Below, piece by piece: positions 1 through 6,895 of a stretch of DNA of 21,538 bases (the stretch's first letter is position 1; every line of letters starts with the position of its first letter). Made by a program: the position numbers and the translations under genes. The notes beneath the pieces are model-generated. The model did no database searches. It was not told the DNA's origin and worked only from the letters and a program-made list of their open reading frames with translations. Source of the DNA: Candidatus Peribacteria bacterium (GTDB lineage Bacteria; Patescibacteriota; Gracilibacteria; Peribacterales; Peribacteraceae); NCBI GenBank assembly GCA_903854455.1, contig CAINWJ010000020.1, positions 1-21,538 on the forward strand, read 5' to 3'.

Positions 1-99
1 CCGCTCCAAAAATTCCGCAGAGGTGTAGGGAGATAGCCAATACGCCCGGTCGACGTTTGGCGCACCTCCTCAATTCACCCTTATGAGTTGAGGCTTAGG
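1..99 (+). other. Hairpin-rich untranslated region, tail of a plus-strand transcript
   Basis: No convincing reading frame is seen. Local inverted repeats suggest a folded RNA: GAGGTG (20-25) with CACCTC (63-68), GCCAA (36-40) with TTGGC (57-61), and a 9-bp stem 68-76/85-93 with one G-T pair. It is followed directly by a terminator in the same orientation, so a transcript enters from the left edge. It could be the 3' end of a structural RNA or the 3' UTR of a truncated gene. The stretch at 30-50 faintly recalls the 3' part of 5S rRNA, but I cannot establish that. No tRNA, tmRNA or RNase P signature was recognised. Confidence 0.35.
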
Positions 100-162
100 C
101 GGGCATTCGGACCCAGATCCTTCAGTCAGAGAGAGGAACCTGGGACCGGATGCCCGTTTTTT
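100..162 (+). terminator. Strong intrinsic terminator
   Basis: An 11-bp GC-rich stem (100-110 with 146-156, one G-T pair) continues inward after an A-A mismatch with CCCAG (112-116)/CTGGG (140-144) and CC/GG (119-120/135-136). A run of six T follows at 157-162. The T run is on the plus-strand 3' side, so it ends a transcript coming from the left. It sits 4 nt from the stop codon of the convergent gene at 166. Confidence 0.85.
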
Positions 163-165
163 ATG

Positions 166-702
166 TCACTGATTTTCAAAGTGCGCGATCTGCCCCATGA
201 TGGCTCCCGCCAACTGATCGGGGTGCGGTATGTAGTTAATGGTCGTATCCACCTTGCCCTCCGCCCGGCGGGTCGTAATGTGCAGACGTCCGAAGCTGAA
301 GAGATTGAGCCATTGCGTCTCGGCAACGACTGATGAAATTTCTTCAAGGTTCACGGAATTGACTGCATTACGGATGATCGACTGCTGATCGACGATCACC
401 AGCTTGTTCGTCGTGAGGAAAAGAACATCGTACCGCCAGTCAATGAATGCGTTGAAGATCCATCTACCTGCAGAAACCAGCCAGAGCACAGAAAGAACGA
501 CGACCGGCCAGAGAGAAAGGATGTTCCAGTACGACAATGCGATGATAATACCGACGAACACCACCGTAGCGATGAACGGGCGCAGGAGGTGGAGGAAGAA
601 CGAGATGATATGACGGTGTACCATGAACAACTCCTGCTCTCCGGGGACAATGAAGCGCGCCTTGAGCTTGACGATGTCAGTCTGGAGTGCGAAGAGCTGC
701 AT
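166..702 (-). CDS. Membrane protein with bacterial PH-like (bPH2) domain
   Basis: This is a 178-aa protein. A short N-terminal segment with a GEQE-type motif is followed by two adjacent membrane helices (about residues 38-58 and 62-82). A beta-rich C-terminal domain carries YDVLFLTTNKLVIVDQQ and later FGRLHITT, the pattern of small bPH2/YdbS-like proteins in which a membrane hairpin precedes a cytosolic PH-like fold. The molecular role of such proteins is mostly unknown. The ATG at 702 is chosen because a TATAGT -10 box lies 9 nt upstream. The gene is divergent from the SLH protein and shares its promoter core. Its end faces the terminator at 100-162. Confidence 0.75.
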   Translation of the reverse strand: MQLFALQTDIVKLKARFIVPGEQELFMVHRHIISFFLHLLRPFIATVVFVGIIIALSYWNILSLWPVVVLSVLWLVSAGRWIFNAFIDWRYDVLFLTTNKLVIVDQQSIIRNAVNSVNLEEISSVVAETQWLNLFSFGRLHITTRRAEGKVDTTINYIPHPDQLAGAIMGQIAHFENQ

Positions 703-710
703 AACCCGGG

Positions 711-717
711 TACTATA
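711..717. promoter_or_regulatory. Shared bidirectional -10 element
   Basis: The 7-mer TACTATA reads as TACTAT on the plus strand (711-716, 6 nt before ATG 723) and TATAGT on the minus strand (717-712, 9 nt before ATG 702). Both gene starts therefore sit where transcription from this box would begin, or within 2-3 nt of it. This implies leaderless or nearly leaderless mRNAs in both directions. No clear -35 box was seen for either direction. Confidence 0.55.
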
Positions 718-722
718 CCCTC

Positions 723-3038
723 ATGAGAAAGAAAATCGCCATCGGCATGGTGATGTTCTGCGTCCTGATAGGAGCAGTGCACGCTGCGACGTTCACGGAT
801 ATCCAGACATCACCGTACCGGGATGCCATCCGGTACCTGCAAGATTTGCATGTGATCAATGGATACGCGGATGGATCGTTCCGACCGTCGTCACCGATCA
901 ACCGGGCGGAGTTCCTCAAGATCTTGATGGATGCACGCTATCCCGATAACACCGTAAGCGATCTCCGTTGCTTCAAGGATCTGGATGTACGTGTGCCGCA
1001 GTGGTACGCGAAACCTGTCTGTGCAGGACGAAAACTGGGCATCGTCCAGGGATATCCGGATGGCAACTTCCGTCCCGAGCGACAGGTGAATCTGGTGGAA
1101 GCACTGAAGATGGTCTTCCGGACGTTCGGTATCCATACGGGGGAATCTGCAAAGCCCTGGTACCAGCCGCTCCTGACCATCGCGCGCACCAACAGGATCC
1201 TGCTGCCACTCCTCGCGTACCCCGATCATGCGCTGACGCGGGGAGAGATGGCATCCCTGATTACGGCAGTCATGACGCCGGATGGAATCATGACGGAAAC
1301 GAGCGGAACCACCCAATATCTGGGATTCTGCGGCAACGCCGTCCGTGAAGGATTTGAGGAATGCGATGCCGGAATCATGAACGGTCAACCAGGCTCAGGG
1401 TGCAGCACGCTCTGCCTGTCACTGGCGAACATCCCCATGCGCGGATTGCTTGCCATAGAGCAACGGACGACCAACACCACACCGGTGATCGCTGCGGGAC
1501 AAGTCAATCTTCCTCTGCTCGGCTTCACCGCAGTCGCCGGACGACAGAATGTCCGCCTCACCGGACTCACCTTCGCAGCCGACTTGGGCTCGCTCACGTA
1601 CGGACGCAACTACCGGCTCCTCATGAACCGCAGCGGTCGTGGGTACGATGAAGTCGCACAGGCGAACGGTACCGTCGATAGTACTCACCTCACGTTCCGA
1701 AATCTTTCAAACGGCAACGGCATCATCATCCCCGAAGGCATCGCCGTGCCATTCATCGTGGAAGCCGATCTGCCATCCACCATCGGTCCGGTAACGCTGA
1801 GGCTCAAATTTGCAACGGAGCTCGCCGACTACGTCGAAGCCGAGGGGGCAGTGGACGGCTTGCAACTGGAAGGTGTCGGAACCAACGGCATCTGCACGGC
1901 ACCCAACTGCTTCATCAGCGTTGTCACGATTCCTGCATCGACCATGACGATCAATACCGCTGGATCGCTCACGGTCACAGCGGACTCACTCACTCCACGG
2001 AGTCACCTGCTGATGGGAGGATCGGTATCCCCGGAACTCTTGCGACTTCGATTTCGTGCTGAGGGCGAGAGTGTCGAAGTACGATCGCTCGGCATCGATG
2101 GCGTCATGAGCGGCATCGATTCGCTACAGTTCTATCTGTTGTCACCGGGGCGTGTGCTGGATACGAACCGTGACGTTCCATTCGCACGGGCGACGACTTC
2201 CCAGTGTCCGACTTCCATCGCCACACGCGCCTGCGCCAATCTGGGAGTATCGTCGCTGGTCATCGGTTCCGGAGAGGAAGTGGTGATCGCCGTCACGGCG
2301 ACACTGCAGAGTGATCAGTCAGGAGGGCGCAGCGGCGATCTGGTAACGCTTTCCCTGAGCAATGCCATCGACAGCGGACATGCCATCGATGCCGTCGGTG
2401 CATCGTCCAAGCGCACGCTGCTCCAAAATGACGGGCTGAGTCCGACGGACGGCAAGATCCTGATCGGAACCACTCAAGCGGGATCAAATAACTCCATCAC
2501 CGGCAATACACACCGGACAACTTTCGGCAGCATCAGCGCCATCGAACGGAGTGGCAGCGTTTCTGATTATGTCCCCGCCGGCAATGCCGTCATCGGCGCG
2601 TTCAAGATCTCCGCAACACCATCGACGAATAGATCCAAAGAAGTCCTCCTCAAGACCATCACGTTCCAGGTCACGGCGCAGAACGTCCTCCTGGATCCGG
2701 CGGGATATTCGCTCGCGACTATGGACACTCCGTCCATCACCACTCCGTGCTCGGCGAGCGCAACGAGCGGTAACATTCAGGTAACGTGCAGCGGTCTGGA
2801 AACAGGCGTGATCAATCATCGCATTCCGCAGGGTGAAAACGTCACGTACCAGCTCTCGGGGAACATCGTGAATCCTCAGGTAGCAGACGGTATGACGAGC
2901 GTGGTCCAGACTTCCCTCTCGCCTCTGGGCCAGCCGACGATCACCAATGCCATCCTGTGGTCCGATGGTACGACTGATTTCTCGTGGGTGGATGTGCCGG
3001 TGACAAACGTGCAGGGAACGGAGATGAGGAGTAGGTGA
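723..3038 (+). CDS. Secreted SLH-domain surface protein with Cys-rich CGNxVREG motif
   Basis: This 771-aa protein has a clear signal peptide (MRKK, a hydrophobic core, cleavage near AVHA/A at residue 21-22). Two good SLH repeats follow at about 24-72 and 83-135 (GYADGSFRP and GYPDGNFRP, each followed by an N-x-x-E stretch), then a weaker third at about 145-184. SLH domains usually anchor proteins to cell-wall polysaccharide. Residues 203-231 match the Cys-rich repeat found in many exported proteins (CGN-VREG-E-CD...GC...C). The remaining ~530 residues are Thr/Ser/Gly-rich and beta-strand-like with few charges, probably stacked beta-sandwich domains. The protein is likely a cell-surface or S-layer-associated component. 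The start follows a -10 box by 6 nt with no SD. Confidence 0.85.
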   Translation: MRKKIAIGMVMFCVLIGAVHAATFTDIQTSPYRDAIRYLQDLHVINGYADGSFRPSSPINRAEFLKILMDARYPDNTVSDLRCFKDLDVRVPQWYAKPVCAGRKLGIVQGYPDGNFRPERQVNLVEALKMVFRTFGIHTGESAKPWYQPLLTIARTNRILLPLLAYPDHALTRGEMASLITAVMTPDGIMTETSGTTQYLGFCGNAVREGFEECDAGIMNGQPGSGCSTLCLSLANIPMRGLLAIEQRTTNTTPVIAAGQVNLPLLGFTAVAGRQNVRLTGLTFAADLGSLTYGRNYRLLMNRSGRGYDEVAQANGTVDSTHLTFRNLSNGNGIIIPEGIAVPFIVEADLPSTIGPVTLRLKFATELADYVEAEGAVDGLQLEGVGTNGICTAPNCFISVVTIPASTMTINTAGSLTVTADSLTPRSHLLMGGSVSPELLRLRFRAEGESVEVRSLGIDGVMSGIDSLQFYLLSPGRVLDTNRDVPFARATTSQCPTSIATRACANLGVSSLVIGSGEEVVIAVTATLQSDQSGGRSGDLVTLSLSNAIDSGHAIDAVGASSKRTLLQNDGLSPTDGKILIGTTQAGSNNSITGNTHRTTFGSISAIERSGSVSDYVPAGNAVIGAFKISATPSTNRSKEVLLKTITFQVTAQNVLLDPAGYSLATMDTPSITTPCSASATSGNIQVTCSGLETGVINHRIPQGENVTYQLSGNIVNPQVADGMTSVVQTSLSPLGQPTITNAILWSDGTTDFSWVDVPVTNVQGTEMRSR

Positions 3039-3041
3039 GAG

Positions 3042-3077
3042 GTCAGGGTCGGGTATCAGGGTCAGGATCCGGGATCA
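3042..3077. repeat. Degenerate period-7 array (GGGTCAG/GGGATCAG type)
   Basis: About five imperfect heptads of the TCAGGGT type lie directly after the SLH gene stop. A similar array in the opposite orientation (CCCTGAC units) is at 3428-3457, on the other side of the 3104-3426 element, so the two arrays form an outer inverted frame around it. Confidence 0.6.
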
Positions 3078-3103
3078 GAATTCGATCAACAAGCTTTCAT
3101 TTG

Positions 3104-3426
3104 GATCACATGATTCTTTGCTGGGGTAGACCATCTCGATAGCGTCGGATTGAGCAGTTGCTGTCCCTCCGCCTCCCTCCGCCTCACTCCGTCACGTCGG
3201 TTGCGACCGACGTGCCACCTCTCTCCCGCCGGGAGAGAGGAAACCTGTAGAAGAACAAAAGGAGCGGTTCTTGCAATCAGCACAGGCCACCTTCTCCCGA
3301 TTCATCGTAAGCGAGAGAGCGTCGTCTTGAGCTAATGCATCACAGCAAGGCATCCTTCTCCTCGTGGGAGAAGGAAGGGGATGAGGCGGAGGCAGGAAAC
3401 TTTCTCCAGCTAAAAATCATGTGATC
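3104..3426. repeat. MITE-like inverted-repeat element, 323 bp, non-coding
   Basis: The ends are 21-nt inverted repeats, GATCACATGATT...GCTGG at 3104-3124 and its complement at 3406-3426, matching at 19 of 21 positions. A nested inverted pair is CCTCCGCCTCA (3176-3186) with TGAGGCGGAGG (3382-3392). Strong internal hairpins are a 9-bp stem 3193-3201/3206-3214, a 10-bp stem 3218-3227/3231-3240 and an 8-bp stem at 3354-3374. No open frame looks coding. No target-site duplication is evident. The CCTCAC/GGGAGAGG style matches the elements inside aroE and aroA. This explains most of the 444-nt gene-free stretch. Confidence 0.65.
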
Positions 3427-3427
3427 A

Positions 3428-3457
3428 CTCCCTGACCCTCTCCCTGACCCTGACCCC
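3428..3457. repeat. Period-7 array (CCCTGAC type)
   Basis: Imperfect CCCTGAC heptads lie just outside the right end of the inverted-repeat element, complementary in type to the array at 3042-3077. Confidence 0.55.
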
Positions 3458-3464
3458 CACCATC

Positions 3465-3473
3465 TGCTATCCT
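3465..3473 (+). promoter_or_regulatory. Extended -10 promoter (TGC TATCCT)
   Basis: TG-C-TATCCT has its last base 9 nt before the ATG at 3483. The predicted start point is within a few bases of the start codon, so the mRNA would have almost no leader. Confidence 0.5.
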
Positions 3474-3482
3474 CGCATCCCC

Positions 3483-4571
3483 ATGCGCCCTCTCGCCTTC
3501 ACCATCGGACCATCCAGACTCTCGCCGGCGACAGAGCAGGATATCCGTGATGCGCTGGGAAGCGGGATCCTGGAATGGAGTCACCGGGGCAAGGATTTCT
3601 GCGATATGAGCACGGCGACGATCATGGAGCTGCGCTCGTTCTTCGGGGTGCCGGAGGAGTATTCGATCTTCTACGTGTCATCCGCGACGGAGGCGATCGA
3701 ACGCACGATCGTCAATCTCGTCGAACATGAAAGCTGCCACTTCACCGCAGGGCGCTTCGCCGAACTGTTTGCGGAGATCAGTGCATTGAATGGCAGGAAG
3801 GCTCTGCAGATCACCGGACCGTGGGGATCGGTGCCGGCATTCGATGGTACGAAGATTCCCCCGTCCGCCGAACTCATCACCATCACCGCCAATGAGACGA
3901 GTACGGGCGTACTGTGCCTGAGTGATGACATCCAGCGGATCAGAGCCACGAAGCCGGATGCCATGCTCGCTGTCGACATCACATCCATCGCCGGCATGAA
4001 AGTCTTTCCGATCAGCGCTGCCGATGTCTGGCTGCTCTCTGTCCAGAAAGCGTGCGGACTTCCCGCCGGGCTTGGCATCATGATCGTCTCCAGGCGGGCA
4101 CTGGAGCGCGCAGCGATGATTGCAAAGAAGAAACCAAACGCTGCCGGTTACTTCACGTTCCAGGAAATGGAAAAATTGATGCAGAAGAAAGGTCAAACCA
4201 TCTGCACGCCGAATGTACTGGATATCTTCCTCCTCGGACGACAGATGAAGCGATGGAATGAGCACGGCGGATGCGTGGCACAGGAAGCGGAGGGTAAGAA
4301 GAAAGCAACGCAATTGTACGGAGCCATCGAGCAGCATCCGTCTCTTCAGTGCTTCGTGAAGGATCCTGCACTTCGATCCATCTCCATCGCATGCATCGAG
4401 GGAACACCGGAGACCATCGAACATCTCCATGCTGCCGCGAAAGCCAAGAACATGCTTCTTGGGAAAGGCTACGGCAAACTCAAGGAAACGACGATTCGGA
4501 TAGGACTGTTTCCGGCGATCTCGGAAAACGATCTGACAAAGCTCATCGATGTAATCGCGACGGTGGCATAG
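3483..4571 (+). CDS. serC: Class V aminotransferase, SerC-like (phosphoserine aminotransferase family)
   Basis: This 362-aa PLP enzyme most resembles phosphoserine aminotransferase, which converts 3-phosphohydroxypyruvate and glutamate to phosphoserine. The N-terminus FTIGPSRLSP corresponds to the SerC F-x-x-GPS-x-LP start. ANETSTGV (136-143) matches the family HNETSTGV. AVDITS (163-168) holds the cofactor-binding Asp. SVQKACG (186-192) holds the likely PLP lysine, K189. The length is normal. It is a single-gene unit with its own extended -10 promoter, between two repeat regions. Substrate choice among class V aminotransferases cannot be settled by reading, so another small-amino-acid substrate is possible. 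Confidence 0.75.
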   Translation: MRPLAFTIGPSRLSPATEQDIRDALGSGILEWSHRGKDFCDMSTATIMELRSFFGVPEEYSIFYVSSATEAIERTIVNLVEHESCHFTAGRFAELFAEISALNGRKALQITGPWGSVPAFDGTKIPPSAELITITANETSTGVLCLSDDIQRIRATKPDAMLAVDITSIAGMKVFPISAADVWLLSVQKACGLPAGLGIMIVSRRALERAAMIAKKKPNAAGYFTFQEMEKLMQKKGQTICTPNVLDIFLLGRQMKRWNEHGGCVAQEAEGKKKATQLYGAIEQHPSLQCFVKDPALRSISIACIEGTPETIEHLHAAAKAKNMLLGKGYGKLKETTIRIGLFPAISENDLTKLIDVIATVA

Positions 4572-4642
4572 CGACGGGAATCGGAGATAGGAGATGGCGG
4601 ATCAGAAGAAATCATATCCAACCGAACTATCCGCTGCCGTTT

Positions 4643-4680
4643 CCTGATCCCTGATTACGGATCCCTGATCCCTGATGATC
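4643..4680. repeat. Period-7 array (CCTGATC type)
   Basis: CCTGATC heptads with small interruptions lie in the gap after the aminotransferase gene. It is the same repeat style as the arrays at 3042 and 3428. The remainder of the 4572-4729 gap holds only the next promoter. Confidence 0.6.
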
Positions 4681-4714
4681 CGGTCATCGGATAGCTGCCT
4701 CCCGACCCGGACAT

Positions 4715-4723
4715 TGCTATACT
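4715..4723 (+). promoter_or_regulatory. Extended -10 promoter (TGC TATACT), leaderless geometry
   Basis: TG-C-TATACT ends exactly 6 nt before the ATG at 4730. With the usual 6-7 nt to the start point, transcription would begin on the A of the ATG. Confidence 0.6.
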
Positions 4724-4729
4724 CCCACC

Positions 4730-5044
4730 ATGCACATCGGTCGCAGCCATCATCCCCTCGCGGACACCATCGGCTCTATCATCGGCGGATTCGGGATTTC
4801 ATTCCTGGTCTTTACAGGTCAAGTGATGATGCAATCTTCGAAAAATTTCCGCGGGCAGCTGCTTGCGGGTGATCCGGCTGCCAACCGTGATCTGCCGACA
4901 ACGCTCAATGCCATGCGCTCCATTCAGGACGGCTCCAGTCCCATCCTGCAGGCAATGAGCTCGTACGCCTGGTGGGTGGCAGTGCTCATCGGCGCCGCTA
5001 TTGCATCGGTCATACTGCTCAAATTACTGAGGAGGTATGCGTAG
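4730..5044 (+). CDS. Small membrane protein, two helices, unknown function
   Basis: This 104-aa protein has one hydrophobic helix near the N-terminus (about 12-33, IGSIIGGFGISFLVFTGQV). A soluble middle of about 45 residues follows, then a second helix (about 79-98) ending in a basic LLKLLRRYA tail. The topology puts the middle loop on one side of the membrane with both ends on the other. I do not recognise the family. The start is well supported by the -10 box 6 nt upstream. A strong SD inside the last codons belongs to the next small frame. It probably shares a unit with 5046-5129 and perhaps the DUF2339-like gene. Confidence 0.65.
   Translation: MHIGRSHHPLADTIGSIIGGFGISFLVFTGQVMMQSSKNFRGQLLAGDPAANRDLPTTLNAMRSIQDGSSPILQAMSSYAWWVAVLIGAAIASVILLKLLRRYA
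5029..5036 (+). promoter_or_regulatory. Strong Shine-Dalgarno site (GAGGAGGT)
   Basis: GAGGAGGT lies inside the 3' end of the preceding gene, with 9 nt to the ATG at 5046. It is the only near-perfect SD in front of any gene start in this window, so it stands out and supports the small frame that follows. Confidence 0.55.
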
Positions 5045-5045
5045 A

Positions 5046-5129
5046 ATGGCTCAGGCATTCACAAGATATCAACGTCGACTTCTGGATATTGAATCACTCT
5101 CGAAAGAACTGTGGTACTCTTTCCGGTAA
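5046..5129 (+). CDS. Candidate 27-aa microprotein
   Basis: The ATG begins one nucleotide after the TAG of the upstream membrane protein and the frame closes with TAA at 5127-5129. The peptide starts MAQAFTRYQRRLLDIESL and ends with an aromatic WYSFR tail. It is basic and helix-like, with charged and hydrophobic residues spaced as in an amphipathic helix. The GAGGAGGT site 9 nt upstream is the main evidence. An in-frame ATG at 5037 would give 30 residues but is too close to the SD. No family is recognised. Alternatives are a translational coupler or a chance frame. Confidence 0.4.
   Translation: MAQAFTRYQRRLLDIESLSKELWYSFR
5112..5120 (+). promoter_or_regulatory. Possible extended -10 (TGG TACTCT)
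   Basis: TG-G-TACTCT is 30 nt before the ATG at 5151, inside the end of the microprotein frame. It would give a short C/T-rich leader without an SD. This is a weaker case than the boxes at 4715 and 3465. Confidence 0.35.
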
Positions 5130-5150
5130 CTACCTTCCCCTTCCTCATCT

Positions 5151-6668
5151 ATGGCAGACCAACAGCCTTCCAATTTTGCTGCAAATCTTGTTCTGCAGTT
5201 CTTCATCGGCATCATCCTCTGGGTTCTGGGTGGTGCCATCGGAGGAGTGTCTTTACCCATCCTCTTGCCAATATCCTCTCTCCTCTTCCTCTCCTTCTTC
5301 TTTGGATTGTTCTACGGATTGTTCCGTCTGGCGGGTGTTCGTGCGGAAGGTCTGGAGGCATTCTACGAATCATTTCCTTTGAACTCCCGATCCCGCCAAC
5401 AGCAACTCCCACAAACATCGGTTCGTTCATCACAACCTTCCTCCAGTATTCAAAAGAATGCCTCACCACTTCCTCCACCGTTTGACTGGCACAAGCTGTT
5501 CTCGTTCCAGTACCTCCGTGTTGCGGGCGTCATCCTCATCATCACATCAATCTTCTCTCTCCTCTTCAATATCCACTGGGAACTGATCCACAAGATCATC
5601 GCCTCCGGGGTTGCCGGCATCATCCTGCTAGGTGCGGCAGAGTACTTCCGGACGAAGAAAGGCGGCATCGCGACCTTCTGCTCGATCCTGAGCTTCGCGC
5701 TCCTCGAATTCATGATGACGCTCCTTTATCAGTACATGCTGCAGCAAAATATCAGTCCCATGCTGCAGAATCCGGATACGTGGCTCTTTGCAAAAATCGT
5801 ACTCGGAGTGATCTTCCTATTCACGCTCATCCGGTACAGCGCTGATTGGCAACCGCTTGCCTACTTCCTTGTGCTGGCGGCATCACCACTCACGCTGCAG
5901 TACGTCGGCGCCGAGCTGTCAACCGTTGCTGCGATCATCTTCATCGTCGTTTATACAGCTCTGACGCTGGGTACGGCCATCACCCGACAGCGTGAAGAAT
6001 TACTGATCGTCAATGCGATCGTCAGCAACGTCTTCCTCTACTGGCTCATTACCGATTCTGCGCTCACGATCCGGTGGATCGTTCTAGGGCTTGTCGGCAT
6101 CGTGCTTCTGGCACAACTCCTCGCGACCATCACCATGTCAGGGAACAATCAGAAGAGTGATCCCGTTCTGCATATCGCCAATATCGTCATCGCTCATGGC
6201 TTCGCACTGGCAGGAATGATGTGGCTGAAGCAATTCATTCCACTTCTAGACACCTACATTGGCATCGCATTCCTGATCGCCGCCAACCTCACACTGGTCT
6301 CGTACCTGATCGCGCTACAGTGCAAGATCAATGAGAAGATCTCAGATGTCCTGCTCAATACTGCCATCATCGTCGCATCCGTCGGTCTCTTTGTGCAGGT
6401 GGAAGGTCCGTGGTCCGCAGTTGTCTTCCTCTCATACTCGTGCGCGGTTCTCTGGTATTCGCTTTACCAGAACAATCTCCGCACGCGCATCTACGGCTTC
6501 GTCCTGCTCACGATCTCCCTCGTCAAACTCTACCTGGAGTTCAGTGGGATCTTCGACCAAGTCTACGGAACCCTTGCGATCATGGTCATCGGTCTGCTGC
6601 TCGTCGTTCTGTCGTACAAATTCGAGGCAGTGAAAGATGTCATGCTCCACGGAGTGAAGAAGGGGTAG
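5151..6668 (+). CDS. DUF2339-like multipass membrane protein
   Basis: This 505-aa protein has a pair of helices at the N-terminus (about 11-62), a Ser/Gln/Pro-rich linker (about 82-108), and then about a dozen closely spaced membrane helices to the end. FQYLRVAGVILIITSIFSLLF after the linker and the C-terminal TRIYGFVLLTISLVKLYLE...GLLLVVLSYKFE match the style of DUF2339 predicted membrane proteins. The family has no firm biochemical role and is often proposed to act in cell envelope function. The ATG is preceded by a C/T-rich stretch (CCTTCCCCTTCCTCATCT) and no SD. Family assignment is by eye. Confidence 0.65.
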   Translation: MADQQPSNFAANLVLQFFIGIILWVLGGAIGGVSLPILLPISSLLFLSFFFGLFYGLFRLAGVRAEGLEAFYESFPLNSRSRQQQLPQTSVRSSQPSSSIQKNASPLPPPFDWHKLFSFQYLRVAGVILIITSIFSLLFNIHWELIHKIIASGVAGIILLGAAEYFRTKKGGIATFCSILSFALLEFMMTLLYQYMLQQNISPMLQNPDTWLFAKIVLGVIFLFTLIRYSADWQPLAYFLVLAASPLTLQYVGAELSTVAAIIFIVVYTALTLGTAITRQREELLIVNAIVSNVFLYWLITDSALTIRWIVLGLVGIVLLAQLLATITMSGNNQKSDPVLHIANIVIAHGFALAGMMWLKQFIPLLDTYIGIAFLIAANLTLVSYLIALQCKINEKISDVLLNTAIIVASVGLFVQVEGPWSAVVFLSYSCAVLWYSLYQNNLRTRIYGFVLLTISLVKLYLEFSGIFDQVYGTLAIMVIGLLLVVLSYKFEAVKDVMLHGVKKG

Positions 6669-6688
6669 GCATTTTCTTTTCTTTCTCT

Positions 6689-6847
6689 ATGGCTACAATC
6701 CCTGTTCGCCAATCAACGAACGCCGCGAAATTACGCCTGAAACGTGAGAAGCAGGCAATCGAAAATGTTGTACGTGCGAGTACAGAACCACGCCTCAAGG
6801 GCTCTTTGCGATCTCTGGCAGGGAAAGAATGCTACCAGCGACTGTGA
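6689..6847 (+). CDS. Possible 52-aa basic protein
   Basis: This small frame lies in the gap between the DUF2339-like gene and the MFS gene. The ATG follows the tract TTTTCTTTCTCT, the C/T-rich start context shared by most genes in this window. The peptide is basic and Arg/Lys-rich (MATIPVRQSTNAAKLRLKR...), mostly helix-like, with no membrane segment. It has no recognised family, and the frame remains open upstream of the ATG as a shadow. It could be a real small protein or chance. Confidence 0.35.
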   Translation: MATIPVRQSTNAAKLRLKREKQAIENVVRASTEPRLKGSLRSLAGKECYQRL

Positions 6848-6860
6848 TGTGTACCGATAG

Positions 6861-6869
6861 TGCTAGAGT
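6861..6869 (+). promoter_or_regulatory. Possible extended -10 (TGC TAGAGT)
   Basis: TG-C-TAGAGT is 26 nt before the ATG at 6896, giving a leader of about 20 nt. It has the same TGC form as the boxes at 3465 and 4715. Confidence 0.4.
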
Positions 6870-6895
6870 GGCGATACTGCTTCTTCTGGACGCCC

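Noticed and set aside
1..99. tRNA, tmRNA or RNase P RNA
   Set aside because: No T-loop, CCA end, tag frame or conserved RNase P core could be found; only generic hairpins are supported.
88..333. Plus-strand frame across the terminator
   Set aside because: It runs through the terminator hairpin and then antisense to the bPH gene; no protein features.
4972..5485. Plus-strand frames overlapping the DUF2339-like gene start
   Set aside because: They are alternate-frame shadows of clear membrane protein genes; composition is not protein-like.
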